Below are positions 9,799 to 18,655 of a DNA stretch of 64,000 nucleotides, piece by piece; the first letter of the stretch is position 1; each line of letters starts with the position of its first letter. Position numbers and translations under genes: made by a program. Location: assembly GCA_949949005.1 (NCBI GenBank), contig CATLHM010000007.1, positions 103,685 to 167,684 of the forward strand, written 5' to 3'. The notes under the pieces were generated by a model. It was given only the letters and a program-made list of their open reading frames with translations, did no database searches and was not told the DNA's origin. This stretch comes from an uncultured Lachnospiraceae bacterium. Lineage in GTDB: Bacteria > Bacillota > Clostridia > Lachnospirales > Lachnospiraceae.

Positions 9799-9904
9799 AA
9801 ATTTAAATGGGATGAAGGTAAAAACGATTAAAAAACATGGTATTGATTTTGAGACAGCAATGCTTGTTTTTAATGATCCAAAACGTAAGGAATGGTTCAA
9901 GATG
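9799..9904 (+). pseudogene. Remnant of a BrnT-like toxin gene
   Basis: Reading one frame then the next gives KFKWDEGKN followed by IKKHGIDFETAMLVFNDPKRK. This matches the conserved start of BrnT RNase toxins (FEWDxxKxxxNxxKHGVxFxxA). A frame change near 9826 and the lack of the remaining two thirds of the protein mark it as a decayed fragment. No BrnA antitoxin gene follows. Confidence 0.55.
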
Positions 9905-10443
9905 TTTTGTTCGTTGTTTATACAGAACGCATTTTTTTATAGTAGTCACTAACACTGTAATATTTAAAACCATACTGTGAGTTTGCTTTCCGCAAATTCT
10001 AAGATAATTATCTATGGCAAAATAGACGATGATAAGCGGTGCAACTTTCGGATATGTCTCAGATTTCGGTATAAAATTTGTGGCAAAAGCATTAAAGGAA
10101 AGGTAATCAGGCACAGAAAGCCCATCCTCCTTTTGCTTTGGTACACAGGGAGTTCTTTTTCAAAGACAACGCCTTGAACATGCAGAAAGCGTTCCGCAAG
10201 GCAATCCTGAGCAAGGCTTCTTGATAAGGTAGTGGGGAATGATTAAAACGAAAACAACACTTTTTTCCTTATAGCGTCCTTAAAAGGGAAAAAATAAGGG
10301 AAGAGTGCAAATTACATAGATGTTGATGGGTGGAAAAGCCTATAAATACTGGAAAGTTGAGAAAATACACGCGAAAGAAATTATATTTGAAAAAGGCTAC
10401 ACAGCAGGTATTGAAGCCTGTTGCGTGGCCTTTCCATTGACAG
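9905..10443. other. Decayed intergenic region
   Basis: About 540 bases with no convincing gene. Short open stretches (for example around 10,146-10,224 and 10,318-10,440) read like fragments of lost genes but match nothing I recognise and lack good starts. With the BrnT remnant they suggest a small accumulation of degraded accessory DNA. Confidence 0.5.
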
Positions 10444-10872
10444 CTATCTGGCCTGTACCTTGGCAAGAAGAGCTTCCTGCAAAACCTGTGAAAAGTTGAT
10501 GTTCATTTCCAGAGCGGCAGCATTGAGCCAGGCCGGAATAGTGAGCGTTTTTCTGACAGATTTTTCAAAGTGTTGTTTTGCATAGGCATTTACATCCACA
10601 GAAACCATATTAACGATCGCTTCACACACAGAAGAGTCAGGGTCAAGTTCTCGGGCAATTGCCTGTGGATTAATTTCCGATAGCTTGGATGGGACGGGAA
10701 TAGCATCTCCATCTTTTTGACAGCTATAAAGGTAACCGGCCAGACAATCGACAGCCATCTCCATGGCCTCTTCAAATGTATCTCCTTGTGTAGCCAGCCA
10801 GTTCAGGTCAGGAAATACAACGGAATAGCCATCCTCATCATGAAAGAAACAAGCTGGATACATAGATAACAT
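10444..10872 (-). CDS. hicB: HicB family antitoxin
   Basis: About 142 aa. The N-terminal partial RNase H-like HicB fold (ACFFHDEDGYSVVFPDLNWLATQGDTFEEAMEMA) is followed by a C-terminal ribbon-helix-helix segment (KTLTIPAWLNAAALEMNINFSQVLQEAL). It neutralises HicA mRNA interferase and autoregulates the operon. AAGGAGG precedes the ATG. It lies about 40 bases downstream of hicA on the same strand, the classical hicA-hicB order. Because hicA is frameshifted, hicB may now be an orphan antitoxin, or it may protect against HicA from elsewhere. Confidence 0.85.
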   Translation of the reverse strand: MLSMYPACFFHDEDGYSVVFPDLNWLATQGDTFEEAMEMAVDCLAGYLYSCQKDGDAIPVPSKLSEINPQAIARELDPDSSVCEAIVNMVSVDVNAYAKQHFEKSVRKTLTIPAWLNAAALEMNINFSQVLQEALLAKVQAR

Positions 10873-10912
10873 AGTTTCAACCTCCTTAAATATAGGGACT
10901 ACAGCAGAAACA

Positions 10913-11103
10913 TTAAAGAAGTTTTGCCTGCTTTTTTATGGAATTTTCCGTTTTTTGTTTAAGTCCTTGCCGTGGTGAAATGGGATTGTAACCTTACCGG
11001 ATTTTGTGGGATGAACATAATGCTTATGAGAGCCTTCCTGACTTTTATAGATCCATCCGTCAGCAAGAATTAACTTTTCCATTTCCCTCGGCTTCATTGG
11101 CAT
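10913..11103 (-). pseudogene. hicA: HicA mRNA interferase toxin, frameshifted near its C-terminus
   Basis: The first 42 or so residues (MKPREMEKLILADGWIYKSQ, then GSHKHYVHP and KVTIPFHHGKDLNKK) are a standard HicA double-stranded RNA-binding-like toxin with the catalytic histidine in GSHKHY. The frame then ends as RKIP and stop. Adding one A to the six-A run would give NKKTENSIKKQAKLL, the normal HicA ending, with stop at 10,913-10,915. This is therefore a one-base deletion in a homopolymer. GGAGG stands upstream of the ATG at 11,103. The core may still fold, so inactivation is likely but not certain. Confidence 0.75.
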
Positions 11104-11126
11104 ATTGTTTTCCTCCACATATTATT

Positions 11127-11155
11127 ATATTATCATTTGGCACGCATGGAGTCAA
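11127..11155 (-). promoter_or_regulatory. Promoter of hicAB
   Basis: On the minus strand TTGACT and TAATAT are separated by 17 bases, ending about 24 bases before the hicA start. This fits a housekeeping sigma-factor promoter. Confidence 0.6.
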
Positions 11156-11258
11156 TACGTATCAAAAATATACGGAGAATAATTTGTAGCAACATCTGTT
11201 GCTATAATACTTTCTTTAGTATAGACAGAAAAAAATAAATACTCCTCATCCCCAAATA

Positions 11259-13043
11259 TCACGCACAATTCGCATACTGCGACATATACAGCCTGTAATA
11301 CTCCCCATTCCGAGCCATCAGCTCTTCATGTGTCCCCTTCTCCAGAATATTTCCCTGATCCACATACATAATGCAGGAAGCGTTCTTGATTGTGGAGAGA
11401 CGGTGGGCGATGATAAAGGAGGTGCGCCCTTTTAAGAGCTCGTTCAATCCCTTTTGCAGTATGATCTCCGTCTCCGTGTCAATGCTGGAGGTAGCCTCAT
11501 CCAATATGAGAATCTTGGGGTCGGCAAGGAGAGCCCGGGCAAAGGAGATGAGCTGGCGCTGGCCTACCGAAAGGCGGCTTCCCCTTTCATTGACTTGCGT
11601 GTAATAACCGTTTTCCATCTCCATGATAAAGTCGTGGGCGCAGACCGTCTTGGCGGCCCGGATGACCTCCTCGTCCGTGGCGGTGTAATTGCCGTAGCGG
11701 ATATTGTCCATGATGGTTCCGGCGAAGATAAAGCTGTCCTGCATCATGACGCCCATCTGGGCTCTCAGTGAGTGAATGGTTACCTTGGAGATATCGGTTC
11801 CGTCGATGAGGATGCGCCCGCTGTCCAGGTTATAAAAACGGCTCAGGAGATTTACCAGCGTGGTCTTTCCGGCTCCGGTAGGGCCTACAATGGCGAAGGT
11901 ATCCCCGGTTTTGGCGTGGAAATTCACGTCGTCCAGTATTTTGACTTCCGGTTCATAACTGAAGGTTACATGTTCGAAGGTCACATCCCCTTTGATCAGG
12001 GGCATTTCTGTTGCATCCGGCGCGTCTTTTACGGAGACAGGCTCGTCAATGGTCTCAAAAATGCGTTCCAGATAGGAGATGGCAGTGAGCAGGGAGTTAT
12101 AAAAGCCGGCCAGGGTATTGATGGGGGCCCAGAACCTGCCTACATAGGCGGTGAAAGCTACCAGCACGCCTGTGGTGATAGGGGTGGCGCTGTCAAACAT
12201 CCAGTGAATCCCCAGTACATAGATGGCGGAGGTGGTTACCATGGAAATTATATCCACAGAGGGACCCATGGTAAAGTTATACATACAGGCATGCATCCAG
12301 GCTTTCCGGTAGCTGCTGCTCAAATTGTTGAAGATATTGCTGTTCATTTCCTCGCGGACAAAGGACTGGGTCACCCGGATGCCATTGATGCTCTCCGCAA
12401 TATAAGCGTTTAAGTTGGATTGCTTGTTGCTTTGAATCTGCCACGCCTTGCGCTGCTTTCTTTTGATAAAGACCACCACCACAGCCAGCACAGGAAGTCC
12501 GCAGAGGCAAAGCAGGGTCAGCCGCACATTGGTCAGGAGCATAAAGGCCACGATAAAGAACAGGTTGCACAGATCTGTGATGGTATTGACGATACCGTTG
12601 GAGAGCAGATCGCTTAAGCTGTTCACGTAATTGACCACCCGCACCTGAATCTTGCCGTGGGGCCTGTTGTCATAGTAGGAAAAGGGCAGATCCTGTAAAT
12701 GTCGGAAAATATCGTACCGCAGGTCATGAATGATCTGCTGGCCGATGATATTGGTGTGTTTGATCTTATACCGCAGGCTGAAAGCCGAATACAGGGCGGC
12801 AAGCAAAGTCAGGGCGCTGTAAAAGGCCACACCCTTCATATCCTTTGCGGGAATGCATTCATCCATGATCCGCAGAAAGAACTGGGGAATCAGCATGGTG
12901 AAAGCGGAGGCGGTGAGCATCAGTACGGCCACCGAGGCGAAGCGCTTGCGGTAGGGCTTTAAATAACCCAAAAGTCTTTTTAATTGGTTGATATCAAATT
13001 TATCTTCCAGAATTTCATCTACATCATATTTATTTCGTGCCAT
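11259..13043 (-). CDS. ABC exporter half-transporter, catalytic partner
   Basis: About 594 aa, with six membrane segments (residues 40-310) and a C-terminal ATPase. Walker A is GPTGAGKTT, the signature is LSVGQRQ, Walker B is ILILDEATSSID with the catalytic glutamate, and the switch is IIAHRLSTI. It pairs with the gene at 13110-14885, 66 bases upstream. The canonical Walker B and H-loop here, together with the LSGGQ of the partner, form the one competent ATP site; the altered LSVGQ completes the degenerate site. Homologues (BmrCD, TM287/288) export drugs or peptides. The substrate is unknown. Confidence 0.88.
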   Translation of the reverse strand: MARNKYDVDEILEDKFDINQLKRLLGYLKPYRKRFASVAVLMLTASAFTMLIPQFFLRIMDECIPAKDMKGVAFYSALTLLAALYSAFSLRYKIKHTNIIGQQIIHDLRYDIFRHLQDLPFSYYDNRPHGKIQVRVVNYVNSLSDLLSNGIVNTITDLCNLFFIVAFMLLTNVRLTLLCLCGLPVLAVVVVFIKRKQRKAWQIQSNKQSNLNAYIAESINGIRVTQSFVREEMNSNIFNNLSSSYRKAWMHACMYNFTMGPSVDIISMVTTSAIYVLGIHWMFDSATPITTGVLVAFTAYVGRFWAPINTLAGFYNSLLTAISYLERIFETIDEPVSVKDAPDATEMPLIKGDVTFEHVTFSYEPEVKILDDVNFHAKTGDTFAIVGPTGAGKTTLVNLLSRFYNLDSGRILIDGTDISKVTIHSLRAQMGVMMQDSFIFAGTIMDNIRYGNYTATDEEVIRAAKTVCAHDFIMEMENGYYTQVNERGSRLSVGQRQLISFARALLADPKILILDEATSSIDTETEIILQKGLNELLKGRTSFIIAHRLSTIKNASCIMYVDQGNILEKGTHEELMARNGEYYRLYMSQYANCA

Positions 13044-13109
13044 AATACTCCCTCTTTTCTGTGCTGTTTTGGCAGATATCAGTCACTTTCAGGTAGGATT
13101 CATTTTCCC

Positions 13110-14885
13110 TCAGGCAAGCTCAGGCGACGGCACAAAACCGGCGCGGAGCATTTCCGCCTGGGAGGGGATTTCCCCGTACTGATGGCGGAAAGCGCTGGCA
13201 TAGTAACCGTTTTGGGAGAGAAGCTCCTGGTGGGTACCCCTCTCTATAATGCGTCCATTGTCCATTACCAGGATCAGATCCGCATCCTTGATGGAAGAAA
13301 TCCGATAGGCAATGACAAAGATGGTACACTGGCCGCCCAGCTTCTTTAACTGTCCCTGAATGTAGCTTTCCGTTTCCATGTCCACCGCAGAGGTGGTATC
13401 GTCCAGAATCAGGATAGAGGGCTTTTTGAGCAGAGCCCTTGCCAGGGAAATACGCTGCTTCTGGCCGCCGGATAGTCCCACGCCCCTCTCACCCACAATG
13501 GTATCGTACCCTTCCGGCATTCTCTGGATAAAGTGGTTGGCGTCCGCCATGACGGCGGCATCGTGGATATCCTCAAAGGAGCAGTTGGGACGGCCGTAGG
13601 AGATATTGCCCTCAATGGTATCGGAAAAGAGGAAAATATCCTGCATCGCCATACCGATATTATCCCGCAGCTCGTGGAGATTTAAATCCCTGACATCCAC
13701 ACCGTCTACCAGAACCTGGCCGGTGGTGGCGTCCACGAAGCGACAGAGCAGATTCATAATAGTGGATTTGCCCGCCCCGGTGGAGCCCAGGATACCGATG
13801 GTCTGCCCCTTTTTGACGGTAAAGCTAATGTCGCTCACAATGCTTTCCCCGTCTGCCGAGTAGGACACATTCTTAAACTCCACATTTCCCTCCATATGGC
13901 GGCTCTCCACAGGAACTGCAGGCATTTTGATAGAAGGCTCCTCCACATAGGTATCATAAATCTTTTCCACGGAGGTGATAAAACGATGGATATCGTTGAC
14001 CCACCATCCGGCCATACGCAGGGGGCCGTTGAGCATCCACAGATAACCGTTAACCGTAACCAGATTTCCAAGGGAAATCTCCCCCTGGATCACCATATAA
14101 CCGCCGTAGAGCATCAAGATCACGTTGAGCAGGTAGGAGAGCACTTCAAAGACGGGAAGATACTTCATCCATACCCGGGAAGAAGCGAGCTGGGCCTGCT
14201 GATAGGCGTCATTTTCCCGATTGAATTTTTCGATCTCGAAATCCTCCTTTGCAAAGGCCTTCACCACCCGGTTACCGCTGACATTTTCCTGGACGAAGGA
14301 GTTCAGGGAAGAGAAGCGATCCCTGATCCGGGCAAAGGTGGGGCGTACCGCCCTGGACTGGCGGAAGGTGGTCAGGGCAGTAAAGGGCAGGACAAAGACC
14401 ATGCACAGTGCCAGCTTTACATTCACGGTAAAGATCATGCCCAGGGCAAAAATAAACATCAGGAGATTTTCGTAAACCGCATAAATTATGTAGGCCACAA
14501 AGTGCCGGATAGCATCCATGTCCCCGGTCTGGCGGCTCATCAGATCGCCGGTCTTTTTGCGGCTGAAAAAAGCAAAATCCTCCATCAGCAGCCTGCGGAA
14601 AAACCGGTCCCGCATGTCATAGAGCACCCCCTGGGAGCAGGTCTCGAAGATCACCTGGTGGGCAAAGCGCAGAATACCCCTTACCAGCGTCACCGAGAGT
14701 AGGACGAGAATCAGCCTGGGAAGAAGGGCAAGCTCGCCTCCCTGGATGACGTTGTCCACGATGAGACCGGAAATATAGGGATTGACAATGGCCAGAACGG
14801 CGATCACGGTGGTCATAAGAAGTCCCACCAGCATCAGAACACAGTACTTTTTCAGGAAACCCCAGAACCATTTCAGTGGTGTCAT
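13110..14885 (-). CDS. ABC exporter half-transporter, degenerate partner
   Basis: About 591 aa, with an N-terminal transmembrane domain and a C-terminal ATPase. Walker A is GSTGAGKST and the signature is an intact LSGGQKQR. Walker B reads ILILDDTTSAVD, with aspartate for the catalytic glutamate, and the switch reads VIAYRISSI, with tyrosine for histidine. Both changes lie in the same ATP site, as in heterodimeric exporters with one non-hydrolysing site. It is the first gene of the operon, with GGAAGG before the ATG, and is divergent from an AraC regulator. A palindrome lies between its promoter elements. Confidence 0.88.
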   Translation of the reverse strand: MTPLKWFWGFLKKYCVLMLVGLLMTTVIAVLAIVNPYISGLIVDNVIQGGELALLPRLILVLLSVTLVRGILRFAHQVIFETCSQGVLYDMRDRFFRRLLMEDFAFFSRKKTGDLMSRQTGDMDAIRHFVAYIIYAVYENLLMFIFALGMIFTVNVKLALCMVFVLPFTALTTFRQSRAVRPTFARIRDRFSSLNSFVQENVSGNRVVKAFAKEDFEIEKFNRENDAYQQAQLASSRVWMKYLPVFEVLSYLLNVILMLYGGYMVIQGEISLGNLVTVNGYLWMLNGPLRMAGWWVNDIHRFITSVEKIYDTYVEEPSIKMPAVPVESRHMEGNVEFKNVSYSADGESIVSDISFTVKKGQTIGILGSTGAGKSTIMNLLCRFVDATTGQVLVDGVDVRDLNLHELRDNIGMAMQDIFLFSDTIEGNISYGRPNCSFEDIHDAAVMADANHFIQRMPEGYDTIVGERGVGLSGGQKQRISLARALLKKPSILILDDTTSAVDMETESYIQGQLKKLGGQCTIFVIAYRISSIKDADLILVMDNGRIIERGTHQELLSQNGYYASAFRHQYGEIPSQAEMLRAGFVPSPELA

Positions 14886-14921
14886 AAATTAACCTTCCTT
14901 TCTGGTAAGCTGAAAAAATTT

Positions 14922-14951
14922 ATAGTTACTTTTCAAAATAACTATTGTCAA
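14922..14951 (-). promoter_or_regulatory. Promoter with embedded palindromic operator for the ABC exporter operon
   Basis: On the minus strand TTGACA (14951-14946) and TAACTA (14928-14923) are 17 bases apart. The spacer and -10 are covered by a 24-base near-perfect palindrome (14922-14945) with arms ATAGTTA and TAACTAT. A repressor bound here would block RNA polymerase. The neighbouring AraC regulator is a candidate binder, though AraC proteins usually prefer direct repeats. Confidence 0.65.
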
Positions 14952-15068
14952 TTTTATTAATTTGAGGTAAAAAGGAAATGTATATTCTTGCAGGTTAGCT
15001 GTCAAAAATTGCTATGCGGCAAAGAAAATACGAAAACACATTAAATCGGAAATTAAGGGGAAAGGATG

Positions 15069-15923
15069 ATGAGCCAGACAGACATTGTATTACAGGAAAA
15101 TTTTAACCCTACCTTTCTTTTCACATGGAAAGGGATACGCAGGGAGGACGAGGAAAAGTACCATAAGCACGAGCATCTGGAGTTTTGTTATGTAATGTCC
15201 GGCAGAGGCCGTCACAGGATTGCGGATAAGGTCTATGAGATCGGCGAGGGAGATCTTATCCTGATCAATGCGGGAAATAACCATCAGGCCCTTGTGGGGG
15301 AGAGCGGCGGGCCCACGGTGGAATTTTATGTGGGACTCACAGATATCCAGCTGGAGGGGCTTGAAAGAAATAATCTTCCGATGGCAGAGGAAGGCCCAAT
15401 CCTGCATACCTCGGGAGAGCTCAAGATGAAGCTGAGCCGGCTGTGTATTTATATGGAGGCGGAAAAAGAAATGGGACGGCTTGGCAGGCATTTTATGATG
15501 AAAGCCTATGCCATGCAGATGCTGGTGCTTTATCTGCGGGAACAGGAACAGCCCCGGAAACAGCGGCCTATGAGACAGTGCTCCTTTGAGTCAGCAAACC
15601 GTAAATATGTAGTCGAAAAGATCGTAGACTATTTCGAGGAGAACTATGCCCAGAAGATTTCCCTGGATCAGATCGCGGGAAATATGTATTTAAGCCCCTT
15701 TTACATCTCAAAGATATTCAAGGCAGAAACTGGGGAGACCCCCATCCACTGGCTGATTGAGATCCGCATGGAAAAGGCTAAGGAGCTGCTTCTCGAGGAG
15801 CCTTCCCTGAGTATCCAGGAGGTTTCCGCCCGGGTGGGGTATGAGGACGCCTATCATTTCAGTAAGCTGTTCAAGAAAAAATTCGGAGTCGCGCCTTCGG
15901 GGATGAGGAGGAATGAGACTTAA
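15069..15923 (+). CDS. AraC family regulator with N-terminal cupin domain
   Basis: About 284 aa. The N-terminal cupin (HKHEHLEFCYVMSGRGRHRI, EIGEGDLILINAGNNHQ) would bind a small ligand. The C-terminal 100 residues carry two helix-turn-helix motifs (KISLDQIAGNMYLSPFYISK and LSIQEVSARVGYEDAYHF) followed by the usual FKKKFGVAPSGMRR ending. AAGGGGAAAGG precedes the start; an ATG three bases earlier is an equal alternative. It is transcribed away from the ABC exporter operon across about 180 bases, so it likely controls that operon. Confidence 0.88.
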   Translation: MSQTDIVLQENFNPTFLFTWKGIRREDEEKYHKHEHLEFCYVMSGRGRHRIADKVYEIGEGDLILINAGNNHQALVGESGGPTVEFYVGLTDIQLEGLERNNLPMAEEGPILHTSGELKMKLSRLCIYMEAEKEMGRLGRHFMMKAYAMQMLVLYLREQEQPRKQRPMRQCSFESANRKYVVEKIVDYFEENYAQKISLDQIAGNMYLSPFYISKIFKAETGETPIHWLIEIRMEKAKELLLEEPSLSIQEVSARVGYEDAYHFSKLFKKKFGVAPSGMRRNET

Positions 15924-16030
15924 TTGCACCGGTAAACCTGGATACGGGCCAAAGCATGTGTCGGTGATGGAAAATATAGCCGGTGGGAAACGAATCCGGG
16001 AAGCAAGCGGGATCAGGCTGGAAATCACAT

Positions 16031-16786
16031 TTAGGAACCCGCAACGATGGAGTCTCGGTTTTCCCTCAATTCGTCATAGAGCTTGTCTATTTCCCGATAG
16101 ACATCGTCCTCGCTGATTTCATTTTTTTGGTATCGTAACTCTATCAGGGCAATTTTATATGCCCGCTCAAAGTCGCAGGACATCCTCCATAAATGCTCTG
16201 TCATTTCCGCTATACTGTCCGAATTGTCTATTCTGGCTTTTTGCACGGTAAAATTCATCCTGCAATCCGTAAGCGCGCTGTAGCTGTACCGGGAGATTGT
16301 GTACTTATAGGGTGAGTCTGTCAGCAGCATATCCAGAGAGGATACCGGTGTGATTGGATAGATTTTCATTGCGTCGAAGAGCTTTTCCGGGTTGGAGGGT
16401 TCCTCCACATTGATGGAGATTTCCCCTCCCGCTGGCCCTTTTGTATCGCTTCTCGCTTCCTGGCCAGGATCGTTATTCATTCCCGAGATCGCCTCCCTCA
16501 TCAGGGTTATTTTGGTATCGAATTCCGTGAGCAAAACATCTTCTATAAATTCAGTGGTCCATTTTTGCTCCTGCCTGGCTGTATTGAAATTTGAAAAGGC
16601 AATTGCAGTGGTGATTCCCAGAAAGGCAACCATGGTATTGACAAAATATCCGTTTAAATCGCTCCTGGAAAAGAATTCCAAGGTCTTTCTTACAATCTTG
16701 GGCCTGCAATTTTCAAAATTTTTTCCTTTCACCAGACAGAGCAAAGCGCCCAGGACAAATATGATGATGGTGATCACGATAATCAT
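16031..16786 (-). CDS. Membrane-anchored protein of unknown function
   Basis: About 251 aa. There is a strongly hydrophobic N-terminal helix (residues 1-20) and a second hydrophobic stretch near residues 47-65 (YFVNTMVAFLGITTAIAF). A long soluble, mostly helical and charged region follows. No family is recognised. It stands alone between the AraC gene and tRNA-Glu. The predicted topology places the large C-terminal part on one side of the membrane; which side is not clear. Confidence 0.6.
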   Translation of the reverse strand: MIIVITIIIFVLGALLCLVKGKNFENCRPKIVRKTLEFFSRSDLNGYFVNTMVAFLGITTAIAFSNFNTARQEQKWTTEFIEDVLLTEFDTKITLMREAISGMNNDPGQEARSDTKGPAGGEISINVEEPSNPEKLFDAMKIYPITPVSSLDMLLTDSPYKYTISRYSYSALTDCRMNFTVQKARIDNSDSIAEMTEHLWRMSCDFERAYKIALIELRYQKNEISEDDVYREIDKLYDELRENRDSIVAGS

Positions 16787-16975
16787 TTGTATTCTTCTTC
16801 TCCTTTTGTGGTTCTTTGATTTTCCAGTTTTTTACTAGACTCTGCATTACTATATAATATAATATCACAGGTCAGCATACCACTCAATTACTGCTCGGAT
16901 AATTGAATAGACTTTGTATAGTTTGTTATGTTCCTGAAAAAATACAAAATTTTCGAAAGATTTTTAAAATAATGC

Positions 16976-17004
16976 TTGCAATATTTGTCAATTTATAATA
17001 AAAT
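16976..17004 (+). promoter_or_regulatory. Likely promoter of tRNA-Glu
   Basis: TTGCAA and TAAAAT are spaced by 17 bases, about 50 bases before the tRNA. The local sequence is AT-rich, so alternatives are possible. Confidence 0.4.
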
Positions 17005-17056
17005 AATCAAGTCGGATGCACATGACAGAATTGTTGAAGGTGTGTTCCAGGTAGAT

Positions 17057-17128
17057 GGCTCGTTGGTCAAGCGGTTAAGACGCCGCCCTCTCACGGCGGA
17101 AACAGGGGTTCGATTCCCCTACGAGCTG
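17057..17128 (+). tRNA. tRNA-Glu (anticodon CTC)
   Basis: The 72-base sequence folds as a cloverleaf: acceptor GGCTCGT/ACGAGCT, D arm with GGTCAAGCGGTTAAGAC, anticodon arm CCGCC-loop-GGCGG with CTC at 17,090-17,092, and T arm GGGGTTCGATTCCCC. CCA is not encoded. A terminator-like hairpin follows. Confidence 0.95.
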
Positions 17129-17154
17129 TTATTCTTAATTGAATAGCCCAACCC

Positions 17155-17201
17155 TTAAAAACGCTGAAAGTACCGTGTATTCGGGATTCCAGTGTTTTTT
17201 T
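17155..17201 (+). terminator. Terminator after tRNA-Glu
   Basis: AAAAACGCTG pairs imperfectly with CAGTGTTTTTT across a loop of about 25 bases, ending in a T-run. Confidence 0.5.
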
Positions 17202-17254
17202 ATGTGCAAGGGTACATAAAGAAATTCATAAATGGAGCAAAGGAGTAACGACAG

Positions 17255-18652
17255 ATGATCAACCTACAAAAGTATTTTCATACACGCAGCAATCACGCGC
17301 ACAATCACGCCCCGGGCGTTGACCTGACGAAAGATTCCATTGTCAAAGGGATTATCCAGTTTGCCATCCCTCTTTTTCTGGGGCAGCTTTTGCAGCAGTT
17401 CTATAATATGGCGGACGCCTGGGTTGTGGGGAATTTTGCGGACAATGACGCCTTTGCGGCAGTCAGCTCAGGAGGGAGTCTTACCTTCCTGATTATCGGA
17501 TTTTTTAACGGGATTGCCATAGGCGGAGGGGTGATCATTTCCCGGTATTTCGGCGCAAAGGACAGGGAAATGGTGGAAAAGTCAATCCATACGAATTTTC
17601 TCTTTGGAATCCTGGCCTCGGTGCTGGCAACGGTGGTAGGGCTGGCCTTTATCCCCGGACTGCTTGAGCTGATGAAAACGCCGGATTCTGTGATGCCTCA
17701 TTCCCTGGCCTATTTCCGGATTTATTTTGCCGGGGTTTCCACGGTGATTCTCTATAATATCTGTATGTCCATCATGCGGGCGTTAGGGGACAGCCTGCAT
17801 CCTCTGTACTATCTGATTTTGTCTTCCCTGGTAAATGTGGCCCTGGATCTGCTTTTTGTGGCAGGGTTTCAGTGGGGAGTGAGGGGAGCTGCCCTGGCTA
17901 CGGTAATTGCCCAGGGGCTCAGTGTTCTTTTGTGTCTGGTGCGGATGTGCCGGGAGGAGGACGAGAGTGTACGCCTGGATTTTCGCAAATTGCATTTTTA
18001 TAGAGATGTTATGGCGCAGGTGATCGGCCAGGGGCTGCCTACCGGGATTCAGAATGCGGTGATCAGTGTGGGAAACATTGTGATTCAGAGCAACATCAAT
18101 GCCTTTGGCGCTTATGCCATATCCGGGCACGGCGCTTACGCTAAGATCGAGGGCTTTGTGTTTCTGCCCATCATGAGTATGTCCATGGTGCTTCCCACCT
18201 TTATCAGCCAGAATTTAGGCGCCGGGGAATATGGCAGGGCCAAAAAAGGAGCGGCCTTTGGGATTCTCTCAGGGATGGTACTGGCAGAACTGATCGGCGT
18301 GGTTTTTTATTTCTGGGCGCCCTATGCCCTGCGGTTTTTTGTCAGTGCAGAGGATGCGGTGCAATATGGCATCATCCATTCCAGGGTGGTGGCCCCTTTC
18401 TTCTTTTTGCTGGCCTTTTCCCACTGTGCGGCGGGGGTTATGAGAGGCTGCGGCAAGGCTTTTGTGCCGATGGTCACTATGCTGCTGTTCTGGTGCGGTG
18501 TGCGCATTATCTACGTGACTCTGGCGGTAAAGGAATTTCCGGTATTCCAGACAGTTTCCTGGGCCTATCCGCTGACCTGGACCTTAAGCTCTATCACCTT
18601 TTTGGCTGCCCTGTTTAAGCTGGATTGGGTACATGCCTTTGAAAAAAGATAG
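17255..18652 (+). CDS. MATE family efflux transporter
   Basis: About 465 aa with twelve hydrophobic segments in two related halves. Typical MATE features are IPLFLGQLLQQFYNMADAWVVG near residue 40, the FNGIAIGGGVIISRYFGAKD loop, and the second-half QNAVISVGNIVIQSNIN. These pumps exchange cationic drugs or metabolites for sodium or protons. AAAGGAG precedes the ATG at 17,255. It is monocistronic, converging with the DUF4353 gene, whose stop is only a few bases away. Confidence 0.9.
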   Translation: MINLQKYFHTRSNHAHNHAPGVDLTKDSIVKGIIQFAIPLFLGQLLQQFYNMADAWVVGNFADNDAFAAVSSGGSLTFLIIGFFNGIAIGGGVIISRYFGAKDREMVEKSIHTNFLFGILASVLATVVGLAFIPGLLELMKTPDSVMPHSLAYFRIYFAGVSTVILYNICMSIMRALGDSLHPLYYLILSSLVNVALDLLFVAGFQWGVRGAALATVIAQGLSVLLCLVRMCREEDESVRLDFRKLHFYRDVMAQVIGQGLPTGIQNAVISVGNIVIQSNINAFGAYAISGHGAYAKIEGFVFLPIMSMSMVLPTFISQNLGAGEYGRAKKGAAFGILSGMVLAELIGVVFYFWAPYALRFFVSAEDAVQYGIIHSRVVAPFFFLLAFSHCAAGVMRGCGKAFVPMVTMLLFWCGVRIIYVTLAVKEFPVFQTVSWAYPLTWTLSSITFLAALFKLDWVHAFEKR

Positions 18653-18655
18653 ATC

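Noticed and set aside
11371..14702. Long plus-strand open frames across the ABC exporter genes
   Set aside because: They mirror conserved ATPase sequence in the opposite strand and have no ribosome sites.
17057..17128. tRNA-Glu as an integration site for a genomic island
   Set aside because: Genes on both sides look like core genes and no repeat of the tRNA 3' end was seen downstream.
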